From NCBI RefSeq assembly GCF_028736035.1, contig NZ_CP117866.1, positions 5,208,001 to 5,272,000 of the forward strand: DNA of 64,000 nt. Direction: 5' to 3'. The notes beneath the pieces are model-generated. The model did no database searches. It was not told where the DNA came from and saw only the letters and a program-made list of their open reading frames with translations. This document shows positions 52,778 to 63,098 of the stretch, in pieces. Every line of letters starts with the position of its first letter. Position 1 is the stretch's first letter. Position numbers and translations under genes: made by a program. The stretch is from Streptomyces sp. T12 (lineage in GTDB: Bacteria; Actinomycetota; Actinomycetes; Streptomycetales; Streptomycetaceae).

Positions 52778-53797
52778 TCAGTGCGAGGCCCCCGCAGCGG
52801 CGTCCGCAGCGATGTGCTGCGTGCCGATCCGCTTGCGGAACACCCAGTAGGTCCAGCCCTGGTAGAGCATGACGATCGGTGTAGCGATCACCGCGCACCA
52901 GGTCATGATCTTCAGCGTGTAGGGGCTCGACGAGGCGTTGGTGACGGTGAGGCTCCACTCGTCATTGAGCGAGGACGGCATGACGTTCGGGAAGAGCGTC
53001 AGGAAGAGCATCGCCACGGCGGCCACGATGGTGACGCCGGAGAACGCGAACGACCATCCCTCGCGCCCGGCCTGGTTCGCCACGAGCGCGGCGACCAGCG
53101 CCGCGACGGCCACGACCAGCGCGACCAGGCTCTTGCCGTCGCCGTTCTCGACCTGCGTCCAGAGCAGGAAGATCAGCGCCAGCACGGCGGCGGCGAGACC
53201 GACCCGCAGGGCCAGCGTCCGTGCCCGTTCCCGGACCTCCCCGACGGTCTTGAGCGCGGTGAACACCGCACCGTGGAAGGTGAACAGCGTCAGCGTCACC
53301 AGACCGCCGAGGAGCGCGTACGGGTTGAGCAGGTCCAGAACGTTGCCGACGTACTCATGACTCTGGTCGATCTTCACGCCCCGCACGATGTTGCCGAAGG
53401 CCACACCCCACAGGAACGCCGGGATCAGCGAGCACCAGAAGATGGCTTGCTCCCAGTTGCGCTGCCAGTTCTCCTCGGGCCGCTTGGCCCGGTACTCGAA
53501 GGCGACGCCCCGGACGATCAGGCAGACCAGGATGAGCAGCAAGGGCAGGTAGAAGCCGGAGAAGAGCGTGGCGTACCACTCGGGGAAAGCAGCGAAGGTC
53601 GCGCCGCCGGCCGAGAGCAACCACACCTCGTTGCCGTCCCAGACGGGGCCGATGGTGTTGATCAGCACCCGCCGCTCGGGCCGGCTACGGGCGAGCAGCT
53701 TGGTGAGGACCCCGACCCCGAAGTCGAAGCCCTCCAGGAAGAAGTAGCCGATCCACAGGACGGCGATCAGGACGAACCAGACGTCGTGAAGTTCCAT
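52778..53797 (-). CDS. cydB: Cytochrome bd oxidase subunit II
   Basis: A 339-residue membrane protein with eight to nine helices. Family signatures are the N-terminal VWFVLIAVLWIGYFFLEGFD, the loop GPVWDGNEVWLLSAGGATFAAFP and ARGVAFE-type RGVAFEYRAK. With CydA it forms the bd quinol oxidase, which reduces O2 with high affinity and does not pump protons. The start at 53797 lies 20 bases after the cydA stop. C-terminal end is His/Ala-rich. Confidence 0.96.
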   Translation of the reverse strand: MELHDVWFVLIAVLWIGYFFLEGFDFGVGVLTKLLARSRPERRVLINTIGPVWDGNEVWLLSAGGATFAAFPEWYATLFSGFYLPLLLILVCLIVRGVAFEYRAKRPEENWQRNWEQAIFWCSLIPAFLWGVAFGNIVRGVKIDQSHEYVGNVLDLLNPYALLGGLVTLTLFTFHGAVFTALKTVGEVRERARTLALRVGLAAAVLALIFLLWTQVENGDGKSLVALVVAVAALVAALVANQAGREGWSFAFSGVTIVAAVAMLFLTLFPNVMPSSLNDEWSLTVTNASSSPYTLKIMTWCAVIATPIVMLYQGWTYWVFRKRIGTQHIAADAAAGASH

Positions 53798-53817
53798 GAC
53801 TGTGCAACTCCCTCGGC

Positions 53818-55326
53818 CTAGTAGGAGAAGGCCATCGGCTTGTCGGCGTCACGGTCGTCGCCGCCGATCTTCGTGGGCGGATTCAGGTCTGCCTCCGTCA
53901 GCTCAGGCGGACCGGCCTTGACGTACTTCGCGAGGAGCTTGACCTCGACGACGGCGAGGATGGCGTAGAGCGTGGTGAAGACGATCATCGAGGTGAGGAC
54001 CTCGCCCTGGGAGACACCGGGGGAGACCGCGTCACGGGTGCGCAGGACGCCGTAGACAACCCATGGCTGGCGGCCCATCTCGGTGAAGATCCAGCCCCAG
54101 GAGTTGGCGATCAGCGGGAAGGCCAGGGTCCAGATCGCGATGCGCCAGTACCACTTCGTCAGCTTCGGGCCGAGCGCCTTCTTCGGGAGCAGCACCAGAT
54201 GCGGCACCTCGTCGTCACCGACCCTCAGGTGCTGCGGCAGCATGAACTTCTTGCGGGTCAGCCAGAGTCCGACCAGGCCGATGGCGAACGACGCCATACC
54301 GAAGCCGATCATCCAGCGGAAGCCCCAGTAGGCGACGGGGATGTTGGGCCGGTAGTCGCCGGGACCGTACTTCTCCTGCTCGGCCTTGTTGACGTCGTTG
54401 ATGCCGGGGACGTACGAGGTGAAGTCGTCCTTGGCCAGGAAGGACAGCAGCCCCGGAATCTCGATGGCGACCTTGTTGTGGCCCTTGTCGACGTCGCCGA
54501 CGGCGAAGACCGAGAAGGGCGCCGGCTCCTCGCCGTCCCACAGCGCCTCGGCCGCGGCCATCTTCATCGGCTGCTGCTCGTACATGATCTTGCCGAGGAC
54601 ATCACCGCTGATCGCGGTGAGCATGCCGCCGATGACGACGGTGACCAGGCCGAGCCTGAGCGAGGTCTTCATCTCGCGGATGTGGTTCTTGCGCACCAGG
54701 TGGAAGGCGGAGATGCCGACCATGAAGGCGCCGCCGGTGAGGAACGCCGCCGACAGGGTGTGGAAAGCCTGCGCGAGCGCGGTGTTCTGGGTCAGCACGA
54801 GCCAGAAGTCGGTGAGCTCGGCCCGCCCCTTCGCCTCGTTGATCCGGTAGCCGACGGGGTGCTGCATCCACGAGTTGGCCGCGAGGATGAAGTACGCCGA
54901 CAGGATGGTGCCGATGGAGACCATCCACATACAGGCCAGGTGGATCTTCTTCGGCAGCTTGTCCCAGCCGAAGATCCACAGACCGATGAAGGTGGACTCG
55001 AAGAAGAAGGCGATCAGAGCCTCGAAGGCGAGTGGAGCGCCGAAGACGTCACCGACGAAGCGGGAGTAGTCGGACCAGTTCATGCCGAACTGGAACTCCT
55101 GCACGATGCCGGTGACCACGCCCATCGCGATGTTGATCAGGAAGAGCTTGCCCCAGAACTTCGTTGCTCTGAGGTACTTCTCCTTCTCCGTGCGCACCCA
55201 GGCGGTCTGCAGCCCGGCCGTCAGGGCGGCCAGCGAGATCGTCAGGGGGACGAACAGAAAGTGGTAGACGGTGGTGATACCGAACTGCCAGCGCGCCAGA
55301 GTCTCCGGCGCCAAAGCCAGGTCCAC
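53818..55326 (-). CDS. cydA: Cytochrome bd oxidase subunit I
   Basis: A 502-residue membrane protein with nine helices carrying the three haems. His19-type ligand lies in ARWQFGITTVYHFLFVPLTI, the His and Met of b558 in later helices, and the quinol loop (Q loop, about 250-330) is the short actinobacterial form. GWIFTEMGRQPW is the family signature. It heads the operon cydA-cydB-cydCD. A Rex-type operator lies 21-38 bases upstream of the ATG, so expression should rise when NADH/NAD is high (low oxygen). Confidence 0.96.
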   Translation of the reverse strand: MDLALAPETLARWQFGITTVYHFLFVPLTISLAALTAGLQTAWVRTEKEKYLRATKFWGKLFLINIAMGVVTGIVQEFQFGMNWSDYSRFVGDVFGAPLAFEALIAFFFESTFIGLWIFGWDKLPKKIHLACMWMVSIGTILSAYFILAANSWMQHPVGYRINEAKGRAELTDFWLVLTQNTALAQAFHTLSAAFLTGGAFMVGISAFHLVRKNHIREMKTSLRLGLVTVVIGGMLTAISGDVLGKIMYEQQPMKMAAAEALWDGEEPAPFSVFAVGDVDKGHNKVAIEIPGLLSFLAKDDFTSYVPGINDVNKAEQEKYGPGDYRPNIPVAYWGFRWMIGFGMASFAIGLVGLWLTRKKFMLPQHLRVGDDEVPHLVLLPKKALGPKLTKWYWRIAIWTLAFPLIANSWGWIFTEMGRQPWVVYGVLRTRDAVSPGVSQGEVLTSMIVFTTLYAILAVVEVKLLAKYVKAGPPELTEADLNPPTKIGGDDRDADKPMAFSY

Positions 55327-55347
55327 GTCGCCGCTCCTTACCTACGC

Positions 55348-55364
55348 TTGTGAAAGCGTTCACA
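55348..55364 (-). promoter_or_regulatory. Rex operator upstream of cydA
   Basis: TTGTGAA-AGCG-TTCACA matches the Rex operator TGTGAA-N4-TTCACA perfectly in both half-sites, and a further TTCACAAG follows. Rex is the NADH/NAD-sensing repressor known to control cydABCD in Streptomyces. Confidence 0.88.
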
Positions 55365-55467
55365 TTCACAAGCAATTATGCAGCACCCGCGCTCCGGCCC
55401 CGAAGGGGGGTCCCTCGTTAGGGTCAACCCCTTGGCGTGAACTTCAACATATTGTTGAATCGCCTGC

Positions 55468-55860
55468 ATGCAGACACAGACACCCCTGCGGATACGGATC
55501 TCCTGGCCCGCGGGTCACCTCACCGCGGCCCTCGACGACACCCCGACCACGCAGGCCCTCGCCAAGGCCCTGCCCCTCGTCTCCACCGCCCGCACGTGGG
55601 GCGAGGAGGTCTACTTCGACACGGGCGTCACCGTTCCACGTGAAACCAACGCCCGACAGGTCGTCGACCCGGGCACGGTCGCCTTCTGGACGGACGGCGA
55701 CGCCCTCGCCCTCCCCTACGGGCCCACACCGATCTCGCGGGGCGACGAATGCCGCCTCGCGAGCCCGTGCAACGTCCTCGGCCAGATAGACGGCGACCCG
55801 CGCCTGCTGGCGACCGTCCGCGACGGCGACCCCGTGCGCGTGGAACTCGTGGACGCCTGA
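55468..55860 (+). CDS. Cyclophilin-like (TM1367-type) protein
   Basis: A 130-residue single-domain protein with the cyclophilin-like beta barrel of the TM1367 family. WGEEVYFDTG, PGTVAFWTDGDALALPYGPTP and the ASPCNVLGQIDGD loop are characteristic. These proteins have the cyclophilin fold but no demonstrated isomerase activity. A single-mismatch parS site lies inside it (codons Val-Pro-Arg-Glu-Thr). Convergent with hisC, 15 bases apart; divergent from cydA. Confidence 0.82.
   Translation: MQTQTPLRIRISWPAGHLTAALDDTPTTQALAKALPLVSTARTWGEEVYFDTGVTVPRETNARQVVDPGTVAFWTDGDALALPYGPTPISRGDECRLASPCNVLGQIDGDPRLLATVRDGDPVRVELVDA
55633..55646. promoter_or_regulatory. parS-like site inside cyclophilin-like gene (one mismatch)
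   Basis: GTTCCACGTGAAAC differs from the ParB site at one base. It occurs in frame within the coding sequence. Confidence 0.7.
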
Positions 55861-55875
55861 CCTGCTTGCGGAGCC

Positions 55876-56955
55876 CTACAGCTCCTTGCGGAACCCTTCC
55901 GCCACCTTCAGGAAGATGTCGTTCGCCTCGGCCTCCCCGACCGTCACCCGCACACCCTCGCCCGGGAACGGTCGGACCACCACGCCGTGCTGCTCGCACG
56001 CCGCCGCGAAGTCGACCGTGTGCTCCCCCAGCCGCAGCCACACGAAGTTGGCCTGGGTCTCGGGCACCGTCCAGCCCTGGTCCCGCAGCCCGTCGACCAC
56101 GCGGTTGCGCTCGCACACCAACGAACCGACCCGGCCCAGCAGTTCGTCCTCGGCACGCAGCGAGGCGATGGCCGCGTCCTGCGCGAGCTGGCTCACCCCG
56201 AAGGGCACGGCCGTCTTACGCAGTGCCGCCGCGACCGGTTCATGGGCGATCGCGAAGCCGACACGCAGGCCGGCAAGGCCGTACGCCTTGGAAAACGTCC
56301 GTAGGACACAGACGTTCGGCCGGTCACGGTAGATCTCCACACCGTCCGGCACCTCGGGGTCGCGGATGAACTCGCGGTACGCCTCGTCGAGCACCACCAG
56401 CACATCGCCGGGCACCCGGTCGAGGAACCGCTCCAGCTCGGCCCGCTTCACAACCGTCCCCGTCGGGTTGTTGGGGTTGCAGACGAAGATCAGCCTGGTC
56501 CGGTCGGTGATGGCGGCGGCCATCGCATCCAGGTCGTACACATCGCCCGGGGTCAGCGGCACCTTCACGGAGGTGGCACCGCTGATCTGCGTGATGATCG
56601 GGTACGCCTCGAAGGACCGCCAGCCGTAGACGACCTCGTCGCCGGGTCCGGCCGTGGCCTGAATCAGCTGCTGGGCGACGCCGACCGAGCCGGTGCCGGT
56701 AGCCAGGTGGGAGACCGGGACGCCGAAGCGCTCGGACAGCTCGTTCATCAGCGCCGTGCACATCATGTCCGGGTAGCGGTTGAAGGACGAGGCGGCGGCC
56801 GTCACGGTCTCCATCACGCCGGGCAGCGGCGGATATGGGTTCTCGTTGGAGGACAGCTTGTAGGCCACCGGACCACCGGCCGCAGCAGGCTTGCCGGGCT
56901 TGTAGGTGGGGATCCCCTCCAGCTCCGCGCGCAGCTTGGGGCTCGTCTCACTCAC
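55876..56955 (-). CDS. hisC: Histidinol-phosphate / aromatic aminotransferase
   Basis: A 359-residue fold-type I PLP aminotransferase. The substrate loop [40 protein letters not shown] and the PLP lysine in [16 protein letters not shown] are present. GTG 56955 has AGGAGG seven bases upstream; an earlier ATG would add 34 unrelated residues. Sequence of this type is called HisC, but Streptomyces has another hisC in its his cluster. This one may be the phenylpyruvate/aromatic aminotransferase (Pat), which would complement pheA in phenylalanine synthesis. Confidence 0.9.
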   Translation of the reverse strand: MSETSPKLRAELEGIPTYKPGKPAAAGGPVAYKLSSNENPYPPLPGVMETVTAAASSFNRYPDMMCTALMNELSERFGVPVSHLATGTGSVGVAQQLIQATAGPGDEVVYGWRSFEAYPIITQISGATSVKVPLTPGDVYDLDAMAAAITDRTRLIFVCNPNNPTGTVVKRAELERFLDRVPGDVLVVLDEAYREFIRDPEVPDGVEIYRDRPNVCVLRTFSKAYGLAGLRVGFAIAHEPVAAALRKTAVPFGVSQLAQDAAIASLRAEDELLGRVGSLVCERNRVVDGLRDQGWTVPETQANFVWLRLGEHTVDFAAACEQHGVVVRPFPGEGVRVTVGEAEANDIFLKVAEGFRKEL

Positions 56956-57272
56956 CGCAGTCCTCCTCGCGACCACCGGCGGCCCATCACCACCGCCGAC
57001 TCCAATACTCCTCACCTTATGAGGATTCGGCCCCGATGCGTACAGGTGCGACGCCACCGAGTGCAGACCCCTTCCGCCTCACCCGCATCAGGGGCATCGT
57101 CGTACGAAGTTGTACGAATTGGGGGGCGCGTCACACATATATCTACGCGCCGGTGGCTCGCGCCGTGGCGCGCATCCCTCGTGAAGGTGAGTTGAGACCT
57201 CTTCGAAACATCGCGCACTTGGCAGGCCCATGCGTGCCGACAAGTCAGGTCCTATCATTGGATCGTTCAACT

Positions 57273-57289
57273 CCCTTGGTTTCCAAGGG
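57273..57289. promoter_or_regulatory. Inverted repeat upstream of the LacI gene
   Basis: CCCTTGG-TTT-CCAAGGG, with partly symmetric TCAA/TTGA flanks. It lies 95 bases before the regulator's start and may be its own operator or a 5'-UTR hairpin. Confidence 0.4.
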
Positions 57290-57383
57290 GTTTGACGCTC
57301 GATGACCTTGCAGAAACGTGCCTGTCAACGAGTGCATATGCGTCCGCACTACCCCACCGCATGAGCCCTACTATCGGCTCGCC

Positions 57384-58496
57384 ATGACAGCAGCAGGGAA
57401 GCACCAGGTGAGCCGCGCGGAAACCTCACGTCGAGGCAGTCGGCCCAGCCGGGCGGGCATCAGAGACGTGGCCGCCGCCGCCGGGGTCTCCATCACGACC
57501 GTCTCCGACGCCCTCAACGGCAAGGGCCGACTCCCCGACGCCACCCGACGCCATGTCCGCGAGGTCGCCGACCGGCTGGGCTACCGGCCCTCGGCCGCCG
57601 CCCGGACACTCCGTACCGGCAAATCAGGCCTCATCGGCCTGACCGTGACGACATACGGGGATGAACCTTTCACCTTCACCGAGTTCGCGTACTTCGCCGA
57701 GATGGCCCGCGCCGCGACCTCGGCCGCGCTCGCCCGCGGCTACGCCCTCGTGATCCTCCCCGCGACCTCGCGCCACGACGTCTGGTCGAACGTCGCCCTC
57801 GACGGCACGGTCGTCATCGACCCGTCCGACCAGGACCCGGTCGTCAGCGAACTGGTCAGGCAGGGCCTGCCGGTCGTCTCCGACGGCCGCCCGGCCGGCT
57901 CGCTCCCGGTCACCGCCTGGGTCGACAACGACCACGAGGCCGCCGTACTCGGCATCCTCGACCACCTGGCCGACGCCGGCGCCCGCCGGATCGGTCTGCT
58001 CACGGGCACCACCACGGACACGTACACCCACCTGTCGACCACCGCCTACCTGCGCTGGTGCGAGCGGGTCGGCCAGGATCCGGTGTACGAGGCCTACCCG
58101 GCGCACGACCCGTGCGCGGGCGCCGTCGCCGCCGACCGGCTGCTCGCCCGCCCCGACCGCCCCGACGCCGTCTACGGCCTGTTCGACCCGAACGGCACCG
58201 ACCTGCTCGCCGCCGCCCGCCGCTACGGACTGCGCGTACCGGACGACCTGCTTCTGGTCTGCTGCAGCGAGTCGACCGTGTACGCCAACACCGAGCCGCC
58301 CATCACCACGCTCTCCCTCAAGCCGCGCCGCATCGGCACGGCCGTGGTCCAGCTCCTCATCGATGCCATCGAGGGGGTCGAGTCGGACCGGCCGGTCGAG
58401 CAGGTGATACCGACCGAACTGATCGTGCGTACCTCGTCCCAGCGACGTCCGCCGCGTACGACGGTCAGCCCGCCCCGGTCGCCCGAGGAGCGGTAG
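57384..58496 (+). CDS. LacI-family transcription regulator
   Basis: A 370-residue repressor-type protein. A 25-residue leader precedes the LacI helix-turn-helix (about 26-75, IRDVAAAAGVSITTVSDALNGKGRLPDATRRHV). A periplasmic-binding-like effector domain (about 85-345) follows, with GLIGLTVTT, PVVSDGRPAGS and LLTGTTTDTYTH. Members usually sense sugars or nucleosides, but no transport or sugar genes flank it. Streptomyces RstP-type regulators at this position are of this class. ATG 57384 is chosen for the family N-terminus. Confidence 0.88.
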   Translation: MTAAGKHQVSRAETSRRGSRPSRAGIRDVAAAAGVSITTVSDALNGKGRLPDATRRHVREVADRLGYRPSAAARTLRTGKSGLIGLTVTTYGDEPFTFTEFAYFAEMARAATSAALARGYALVILPATSRHDVWSNVALDGTVVIDPSDQDPVVSELVRQGLPVVSDGRPAGSLPVTAWVDNDHEAAVLGILDHLADAGARRIGLLTGTTTDTYTHLSTTAYLRWCERVGQDPVYEAYPAHDPCAGAVAADRLLARPDRPDAVYGLFDPNGTDLLAAARRYGLRVPDDLLLVCCSESTVYANTEPPITTLSLKPRRIGTAVVQLLIDAIEGVESDRPVEQVIPTELIVRTSSQRRPPRTTVSPPRSPEER

Positions 58497-58739
58497 AAGC
58501 AGGTCGGGGGGAGTGCACAAGCAGGTCGAGGAGCGAAAGAAAGCGCGGTCATCGGGCGGCCGAAGCCCTGCCCAATCGGGGCGAAAGCCGCAGTGAACAG
58601 CAGTCCTGCTCCGATTCACCACCCCTGGGTCATCACATGGCGCGATCGGCATTCCTATGATGGGCCCACGACACCCGCGGGCCGCTGCGACCAGGCAGTC
58701 CGATGCGGTGCAGCTGCGGCGCGATGGTGGAGGGGTCTG

Positions 58740-59816
58740 ATGACTCAGGGGGCCGGTCAGGGACCCGAGATGGAGCGGACGGCGACGTTGCGCGACTTCC
58801 GGGTGCCCGCTTACGTCCACGAGACCGGTCCGTACGCCCACAGCACGCACCCGGGCGACGTCGCCCCGCCCCGCGACGAGGCCTATCCGGAGGGCTACAC
58901 GCCCACGCAGCGCGACCTGCCCGTGATCAACCGCGGTGACACCCTTCAGGTGACCGTCGACCCCGCGGACATGCCGGATCCGCAGTCGGTGGACGGTCCG
59001 GGTCCGCTGTTCGTGGTCGGTGACGTGCACGGCTATCTCGACGAGTTGGTGGCCGCCCTCCAGGAGAAGGGCCTCATCGACTCGGAGGGGAACTGGTGCG
59101 CGGGCACCGCCCGGCTGTGGTTCCTCGGCGACTTCACCGACCGCGGCCCCGACGGCATCGGCGTCATCGATCTCGTGATGCGGCTGTCGGCGGAGGCCGC
59201 CGCGGCCGGCGGCTACTGCAAGGCCCTGATGGGCAACCACGAGCTGCTGCTGATCGGCGCCAAGCGGTTCGGCGACACCCCCGTCAACTCCGGCGCGGGC
59301 ACCGCCACCTTCCAGGCGGCCTGGCTGCTCAACGGCGGCCAGAAGACCGACATGGACCGTCTCCAGGACCACCACCTGCAGTGGATGTCCCGGCTGGACG
59401 CCATGGAGGAGGTCGACGGCCACCTGCTCGTGCACTCGGACACCACCGCCTATCTCGACTACGGCGACTCGATCGAGGCGGTCAACGACACCGTCCGCGA
59501 GACGCTCACGCGCAATGACGCCGACGAAGTCTGGGACCTCTTCCGCAAGTTCACCAAGCGTTTCTCCTTCCGCGACGAGGGTGGCGCCGACCACGTTCGC
59601 TCCCTGCTCGATACGTACGGCGGCACCCGCATCGTTCACGGCCACAGCCCCATTCCGTACCTGCTGGGCGAGGTCGGCTCCGAGGAGGGCGAGGACAGCA
59701 CCGGGCCCCTGATCGAGGGGCCGCACGTCTACGCCGACCGCCTCGCCATCGCGATGGACGGCGGAGTGACCATGGCCGGAAAGCTGCTGGTCCAGCAACT
59801 TCCCCTGGATATCTGA
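58740..59816 (+). CDS. Metallophosphoesterase (calcineurin-like)
   Basis: A 358-residue binuclear metallophosphatase. Motifs in order are VVGDVHGYLD, LGDFTDRGPDG, MGNHELLL, a His in HLLVHSDTTA and GHSPIPY near the end. The N-terminal 85 residues are an extra, Tyr/Pro/Asp-rich segment without known domain. It resembles the Streptomyces relatives of the bacterial Ser/Thr phosphatase/ApaH group; substrate unknown. ATG 58740 is preferred over an ORF-opening ATG at 58593, which gives unlikely sequence. Confidence 0.88.
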   Translation: MTQGAGQGPEMERTATLRDFRVPAYVHETGPYAHSTHPGDVAPPRDEAYPEGYTPTQRDLPVINRGDTLQVTVDPADMPDPQSVDGPGPLFVVGDVHGYLDELVAALQEKGLIDSEGNWCAGTARLWFLGDFTDRGPDGIGVIDLVMRLSAEAAAAGGYCKALMGNHELLLIGAKRFGDTPVNSGAGTATFQAAWLLNGGQKTDMDRLQDHHLQWMSRLDAMEEVDGHLLVHSDTTAYLDYGDSIEAVNDTVRETLTRNDADEVWDLFRKFTKRFSFRDEGGADHVRSLLDTYGGTRIVHGHSPIPYLLGEVGSEEGEDSTGPLIEGPHVYADRLAIAMDGGVTMAGKLLVQQLPLDI

Positions 59817-60015
59817 ACGTTCACCGGGCAGGCGTCCCCTCACGACGCAGTGACGGAAGACGGCGCAGGCCAGGGCCCAATTTTGGCAAACCCCCTGTCA
59901 ACGTGTGCCGTCACCGCTCTACCATCGGCTTATCCGTAGCAGGCTCCCCTCCGTTTCTGCCCGACGGCTCGTTGGCATGCGAGCCCCAAGCCCTACGGAG
60001 CATCGGGGGATGCAC

Positions 60016-60879
60016 ATGAACAGCGTTCCGCAGCACCTGCACAGTGAGGACCGCCAGGAATACGAGCGGATCCTCGATGAGGCGCTGCGCTCCGCACCAC
60101 ACCGCCCGGAACTGGCCGCTGTCGGACAGCGGCTCAACTCCGAACAGCTGCGCACCATGGCGCTCAACGCCACCGCACTCATCACGGCGGCCGCGGCGAC
60201 CGAGTACCAGCACTACGTGAAGGTCCGCGAGGAACTGCGCCAACCGGCGCCGTCCACCCCGTCGTCCACCCGCGAGTCCAGCTCCACCGAGCCGGGCACG
60301 AGTGCGATGGGGCTCGCCACCACCATGGGAGAAGTCGCCGAGACCGCCGGCCCCGGCGTGGTCGCCGTGGTCGCCGTCCTGGCACCCGTCCTCGCCGGCA
60401 CCGCCGCAGCGATCTTCCTGCTCGTCGGCTACATCCTGAAGATGCTCGACCCCGAGCCGGCCTTCGCCCAGACGATGCTGACCACCGGATGGGTGTTCGG
60501 CGCCGTGGCGGCGGCCGCGATCCTGGTCGCCGCCGTCGGACTCCTGCTCACCGCCCTGCGCAACCGTCCGGCATTCGACGGAGGACCGTACGGCGAACTG
60601 AGCGAGGAGGTTGCCCGGGCCAGGGAAGCCTGGCGCGAGGCCCTGCTGGAGCGTGGCATCCTGCCCTTCCTGCGGGAGGCGCTCGCCGACCCCGGCACGG
60701 CATCGGCACTGCACCGCACGCCACCGTCGACGCCGGCCGGCCGTATCCCGAACCTCGGCTACGACCGCCCGGGCTTCAGCAGCCCGGACGACGGTGGCTC
60801 CCGGGGCTCACGGCCGAGCTTCTCCAGCCCGGACTACACGAGCCCGGACTTCGGAGGGCCGGAACACCAGCCGGAGTAG
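60016..60879 (+). CDS. Membrane protein of unknown function
   Basis: A 287-residue protein. A soluble helical N-terminus (about 1-90) precedes two membrane helices (about 108-135 VVAVVAVLAPVLAGTAAAIFLLVGYIL; 150-175, described by position) and a C-terminal tail with repeated SSPD/TSPD motifs (GFSSPDDGG, SFSSPDYTSPDFGG). ATG 60016 has GGGGG six bases upstream; ATG 60010 is possible. Family not recognised. Convergent with thiC, with an inverted-repeat terminator between. Confidence 0.7.
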   Translation: MNSVPQHLHSEDRQEYERILDEALRSAPHRPELAAVGQRLNSEQLRTMALNATALITAAAATEYQHYVKVREELRQPAPSTPSSTRESSSTEPGTSAMGLATTMGEVAETAGPGVVAVVAVLAPVLAGTAAAIFLLVGYILKMLDPEPAFAQTMLTTGWVFGAVAAAAILVAAVGLLLTALRNRPAFDGGPYGELSEEVARAREAWREALLERGILPFLREALADPGTASALHRTPPSTPAGRIPNLGYDRPGFSSPDDGGSRGSRPSFSSPDYTSPDFGGPEHQPE

Positions 60880-60883
60880 CCCC

Positions 60884-60977
60884 TCGGCTTGCGCCTCCGC
60901 CGTAGGAGAGCCCCCGCCAGGGGACCCTTCTCCAAGACGGAGCCCCGGGGAGACCTCCTCGGGGAGGCGCAAGCCGA
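60884..60977. terminator. Long inverted repeat between convergent genes
   Basis: A 15-bp perfect pair of arms, TCGGCTTGCGCCTCC (60884-60898) and GGAGGCGCAAGCCGA (60963-60977), encloses 64 bases that form further GC hairpins. It lies five bases after the membrane protein stop and about 80 bases from the thiC stop, so it should act as a two-way terminator. Confidence 0.7.
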
Positions 60978-60984
60978 AGCCTGG

Positions 60985-61032
60985 GCAGCACGCAGGACGC
61001 CGGAGCAGCACGCAGGACGCAGGACGCCGGGG
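60985..61032. repeat. Short GCAGCACGCAGGACGC tandem repeats
   Basis: About 20-bp units (GCAGCACGCAGGACGCCGG and a variant with an extra CAGGACG) occur twice, between the inverted-repeat terminator and the thiC 3' end. Confidence 0.55.
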
Positions 61033-61060
61033 CATGGCGCCCTGGGTCAGGCCGTCGGCG

Positions 61061-63022
<1,962 letters not shown>

Positions 63023-63098
63023 CAAAGGTGGCACCACGCTAGCGTCAATTCGGGCGCGGTGAACAGAGGGCCCCGGTCGTTCTTGCGATGATCGGTCG

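Noticed and set aside
57624..59843. A 739-residue open frame on the minus strand
   Set aside because: Antisense to the LacI regulator and the metallophosphoesterase, both of which have full motif sets.
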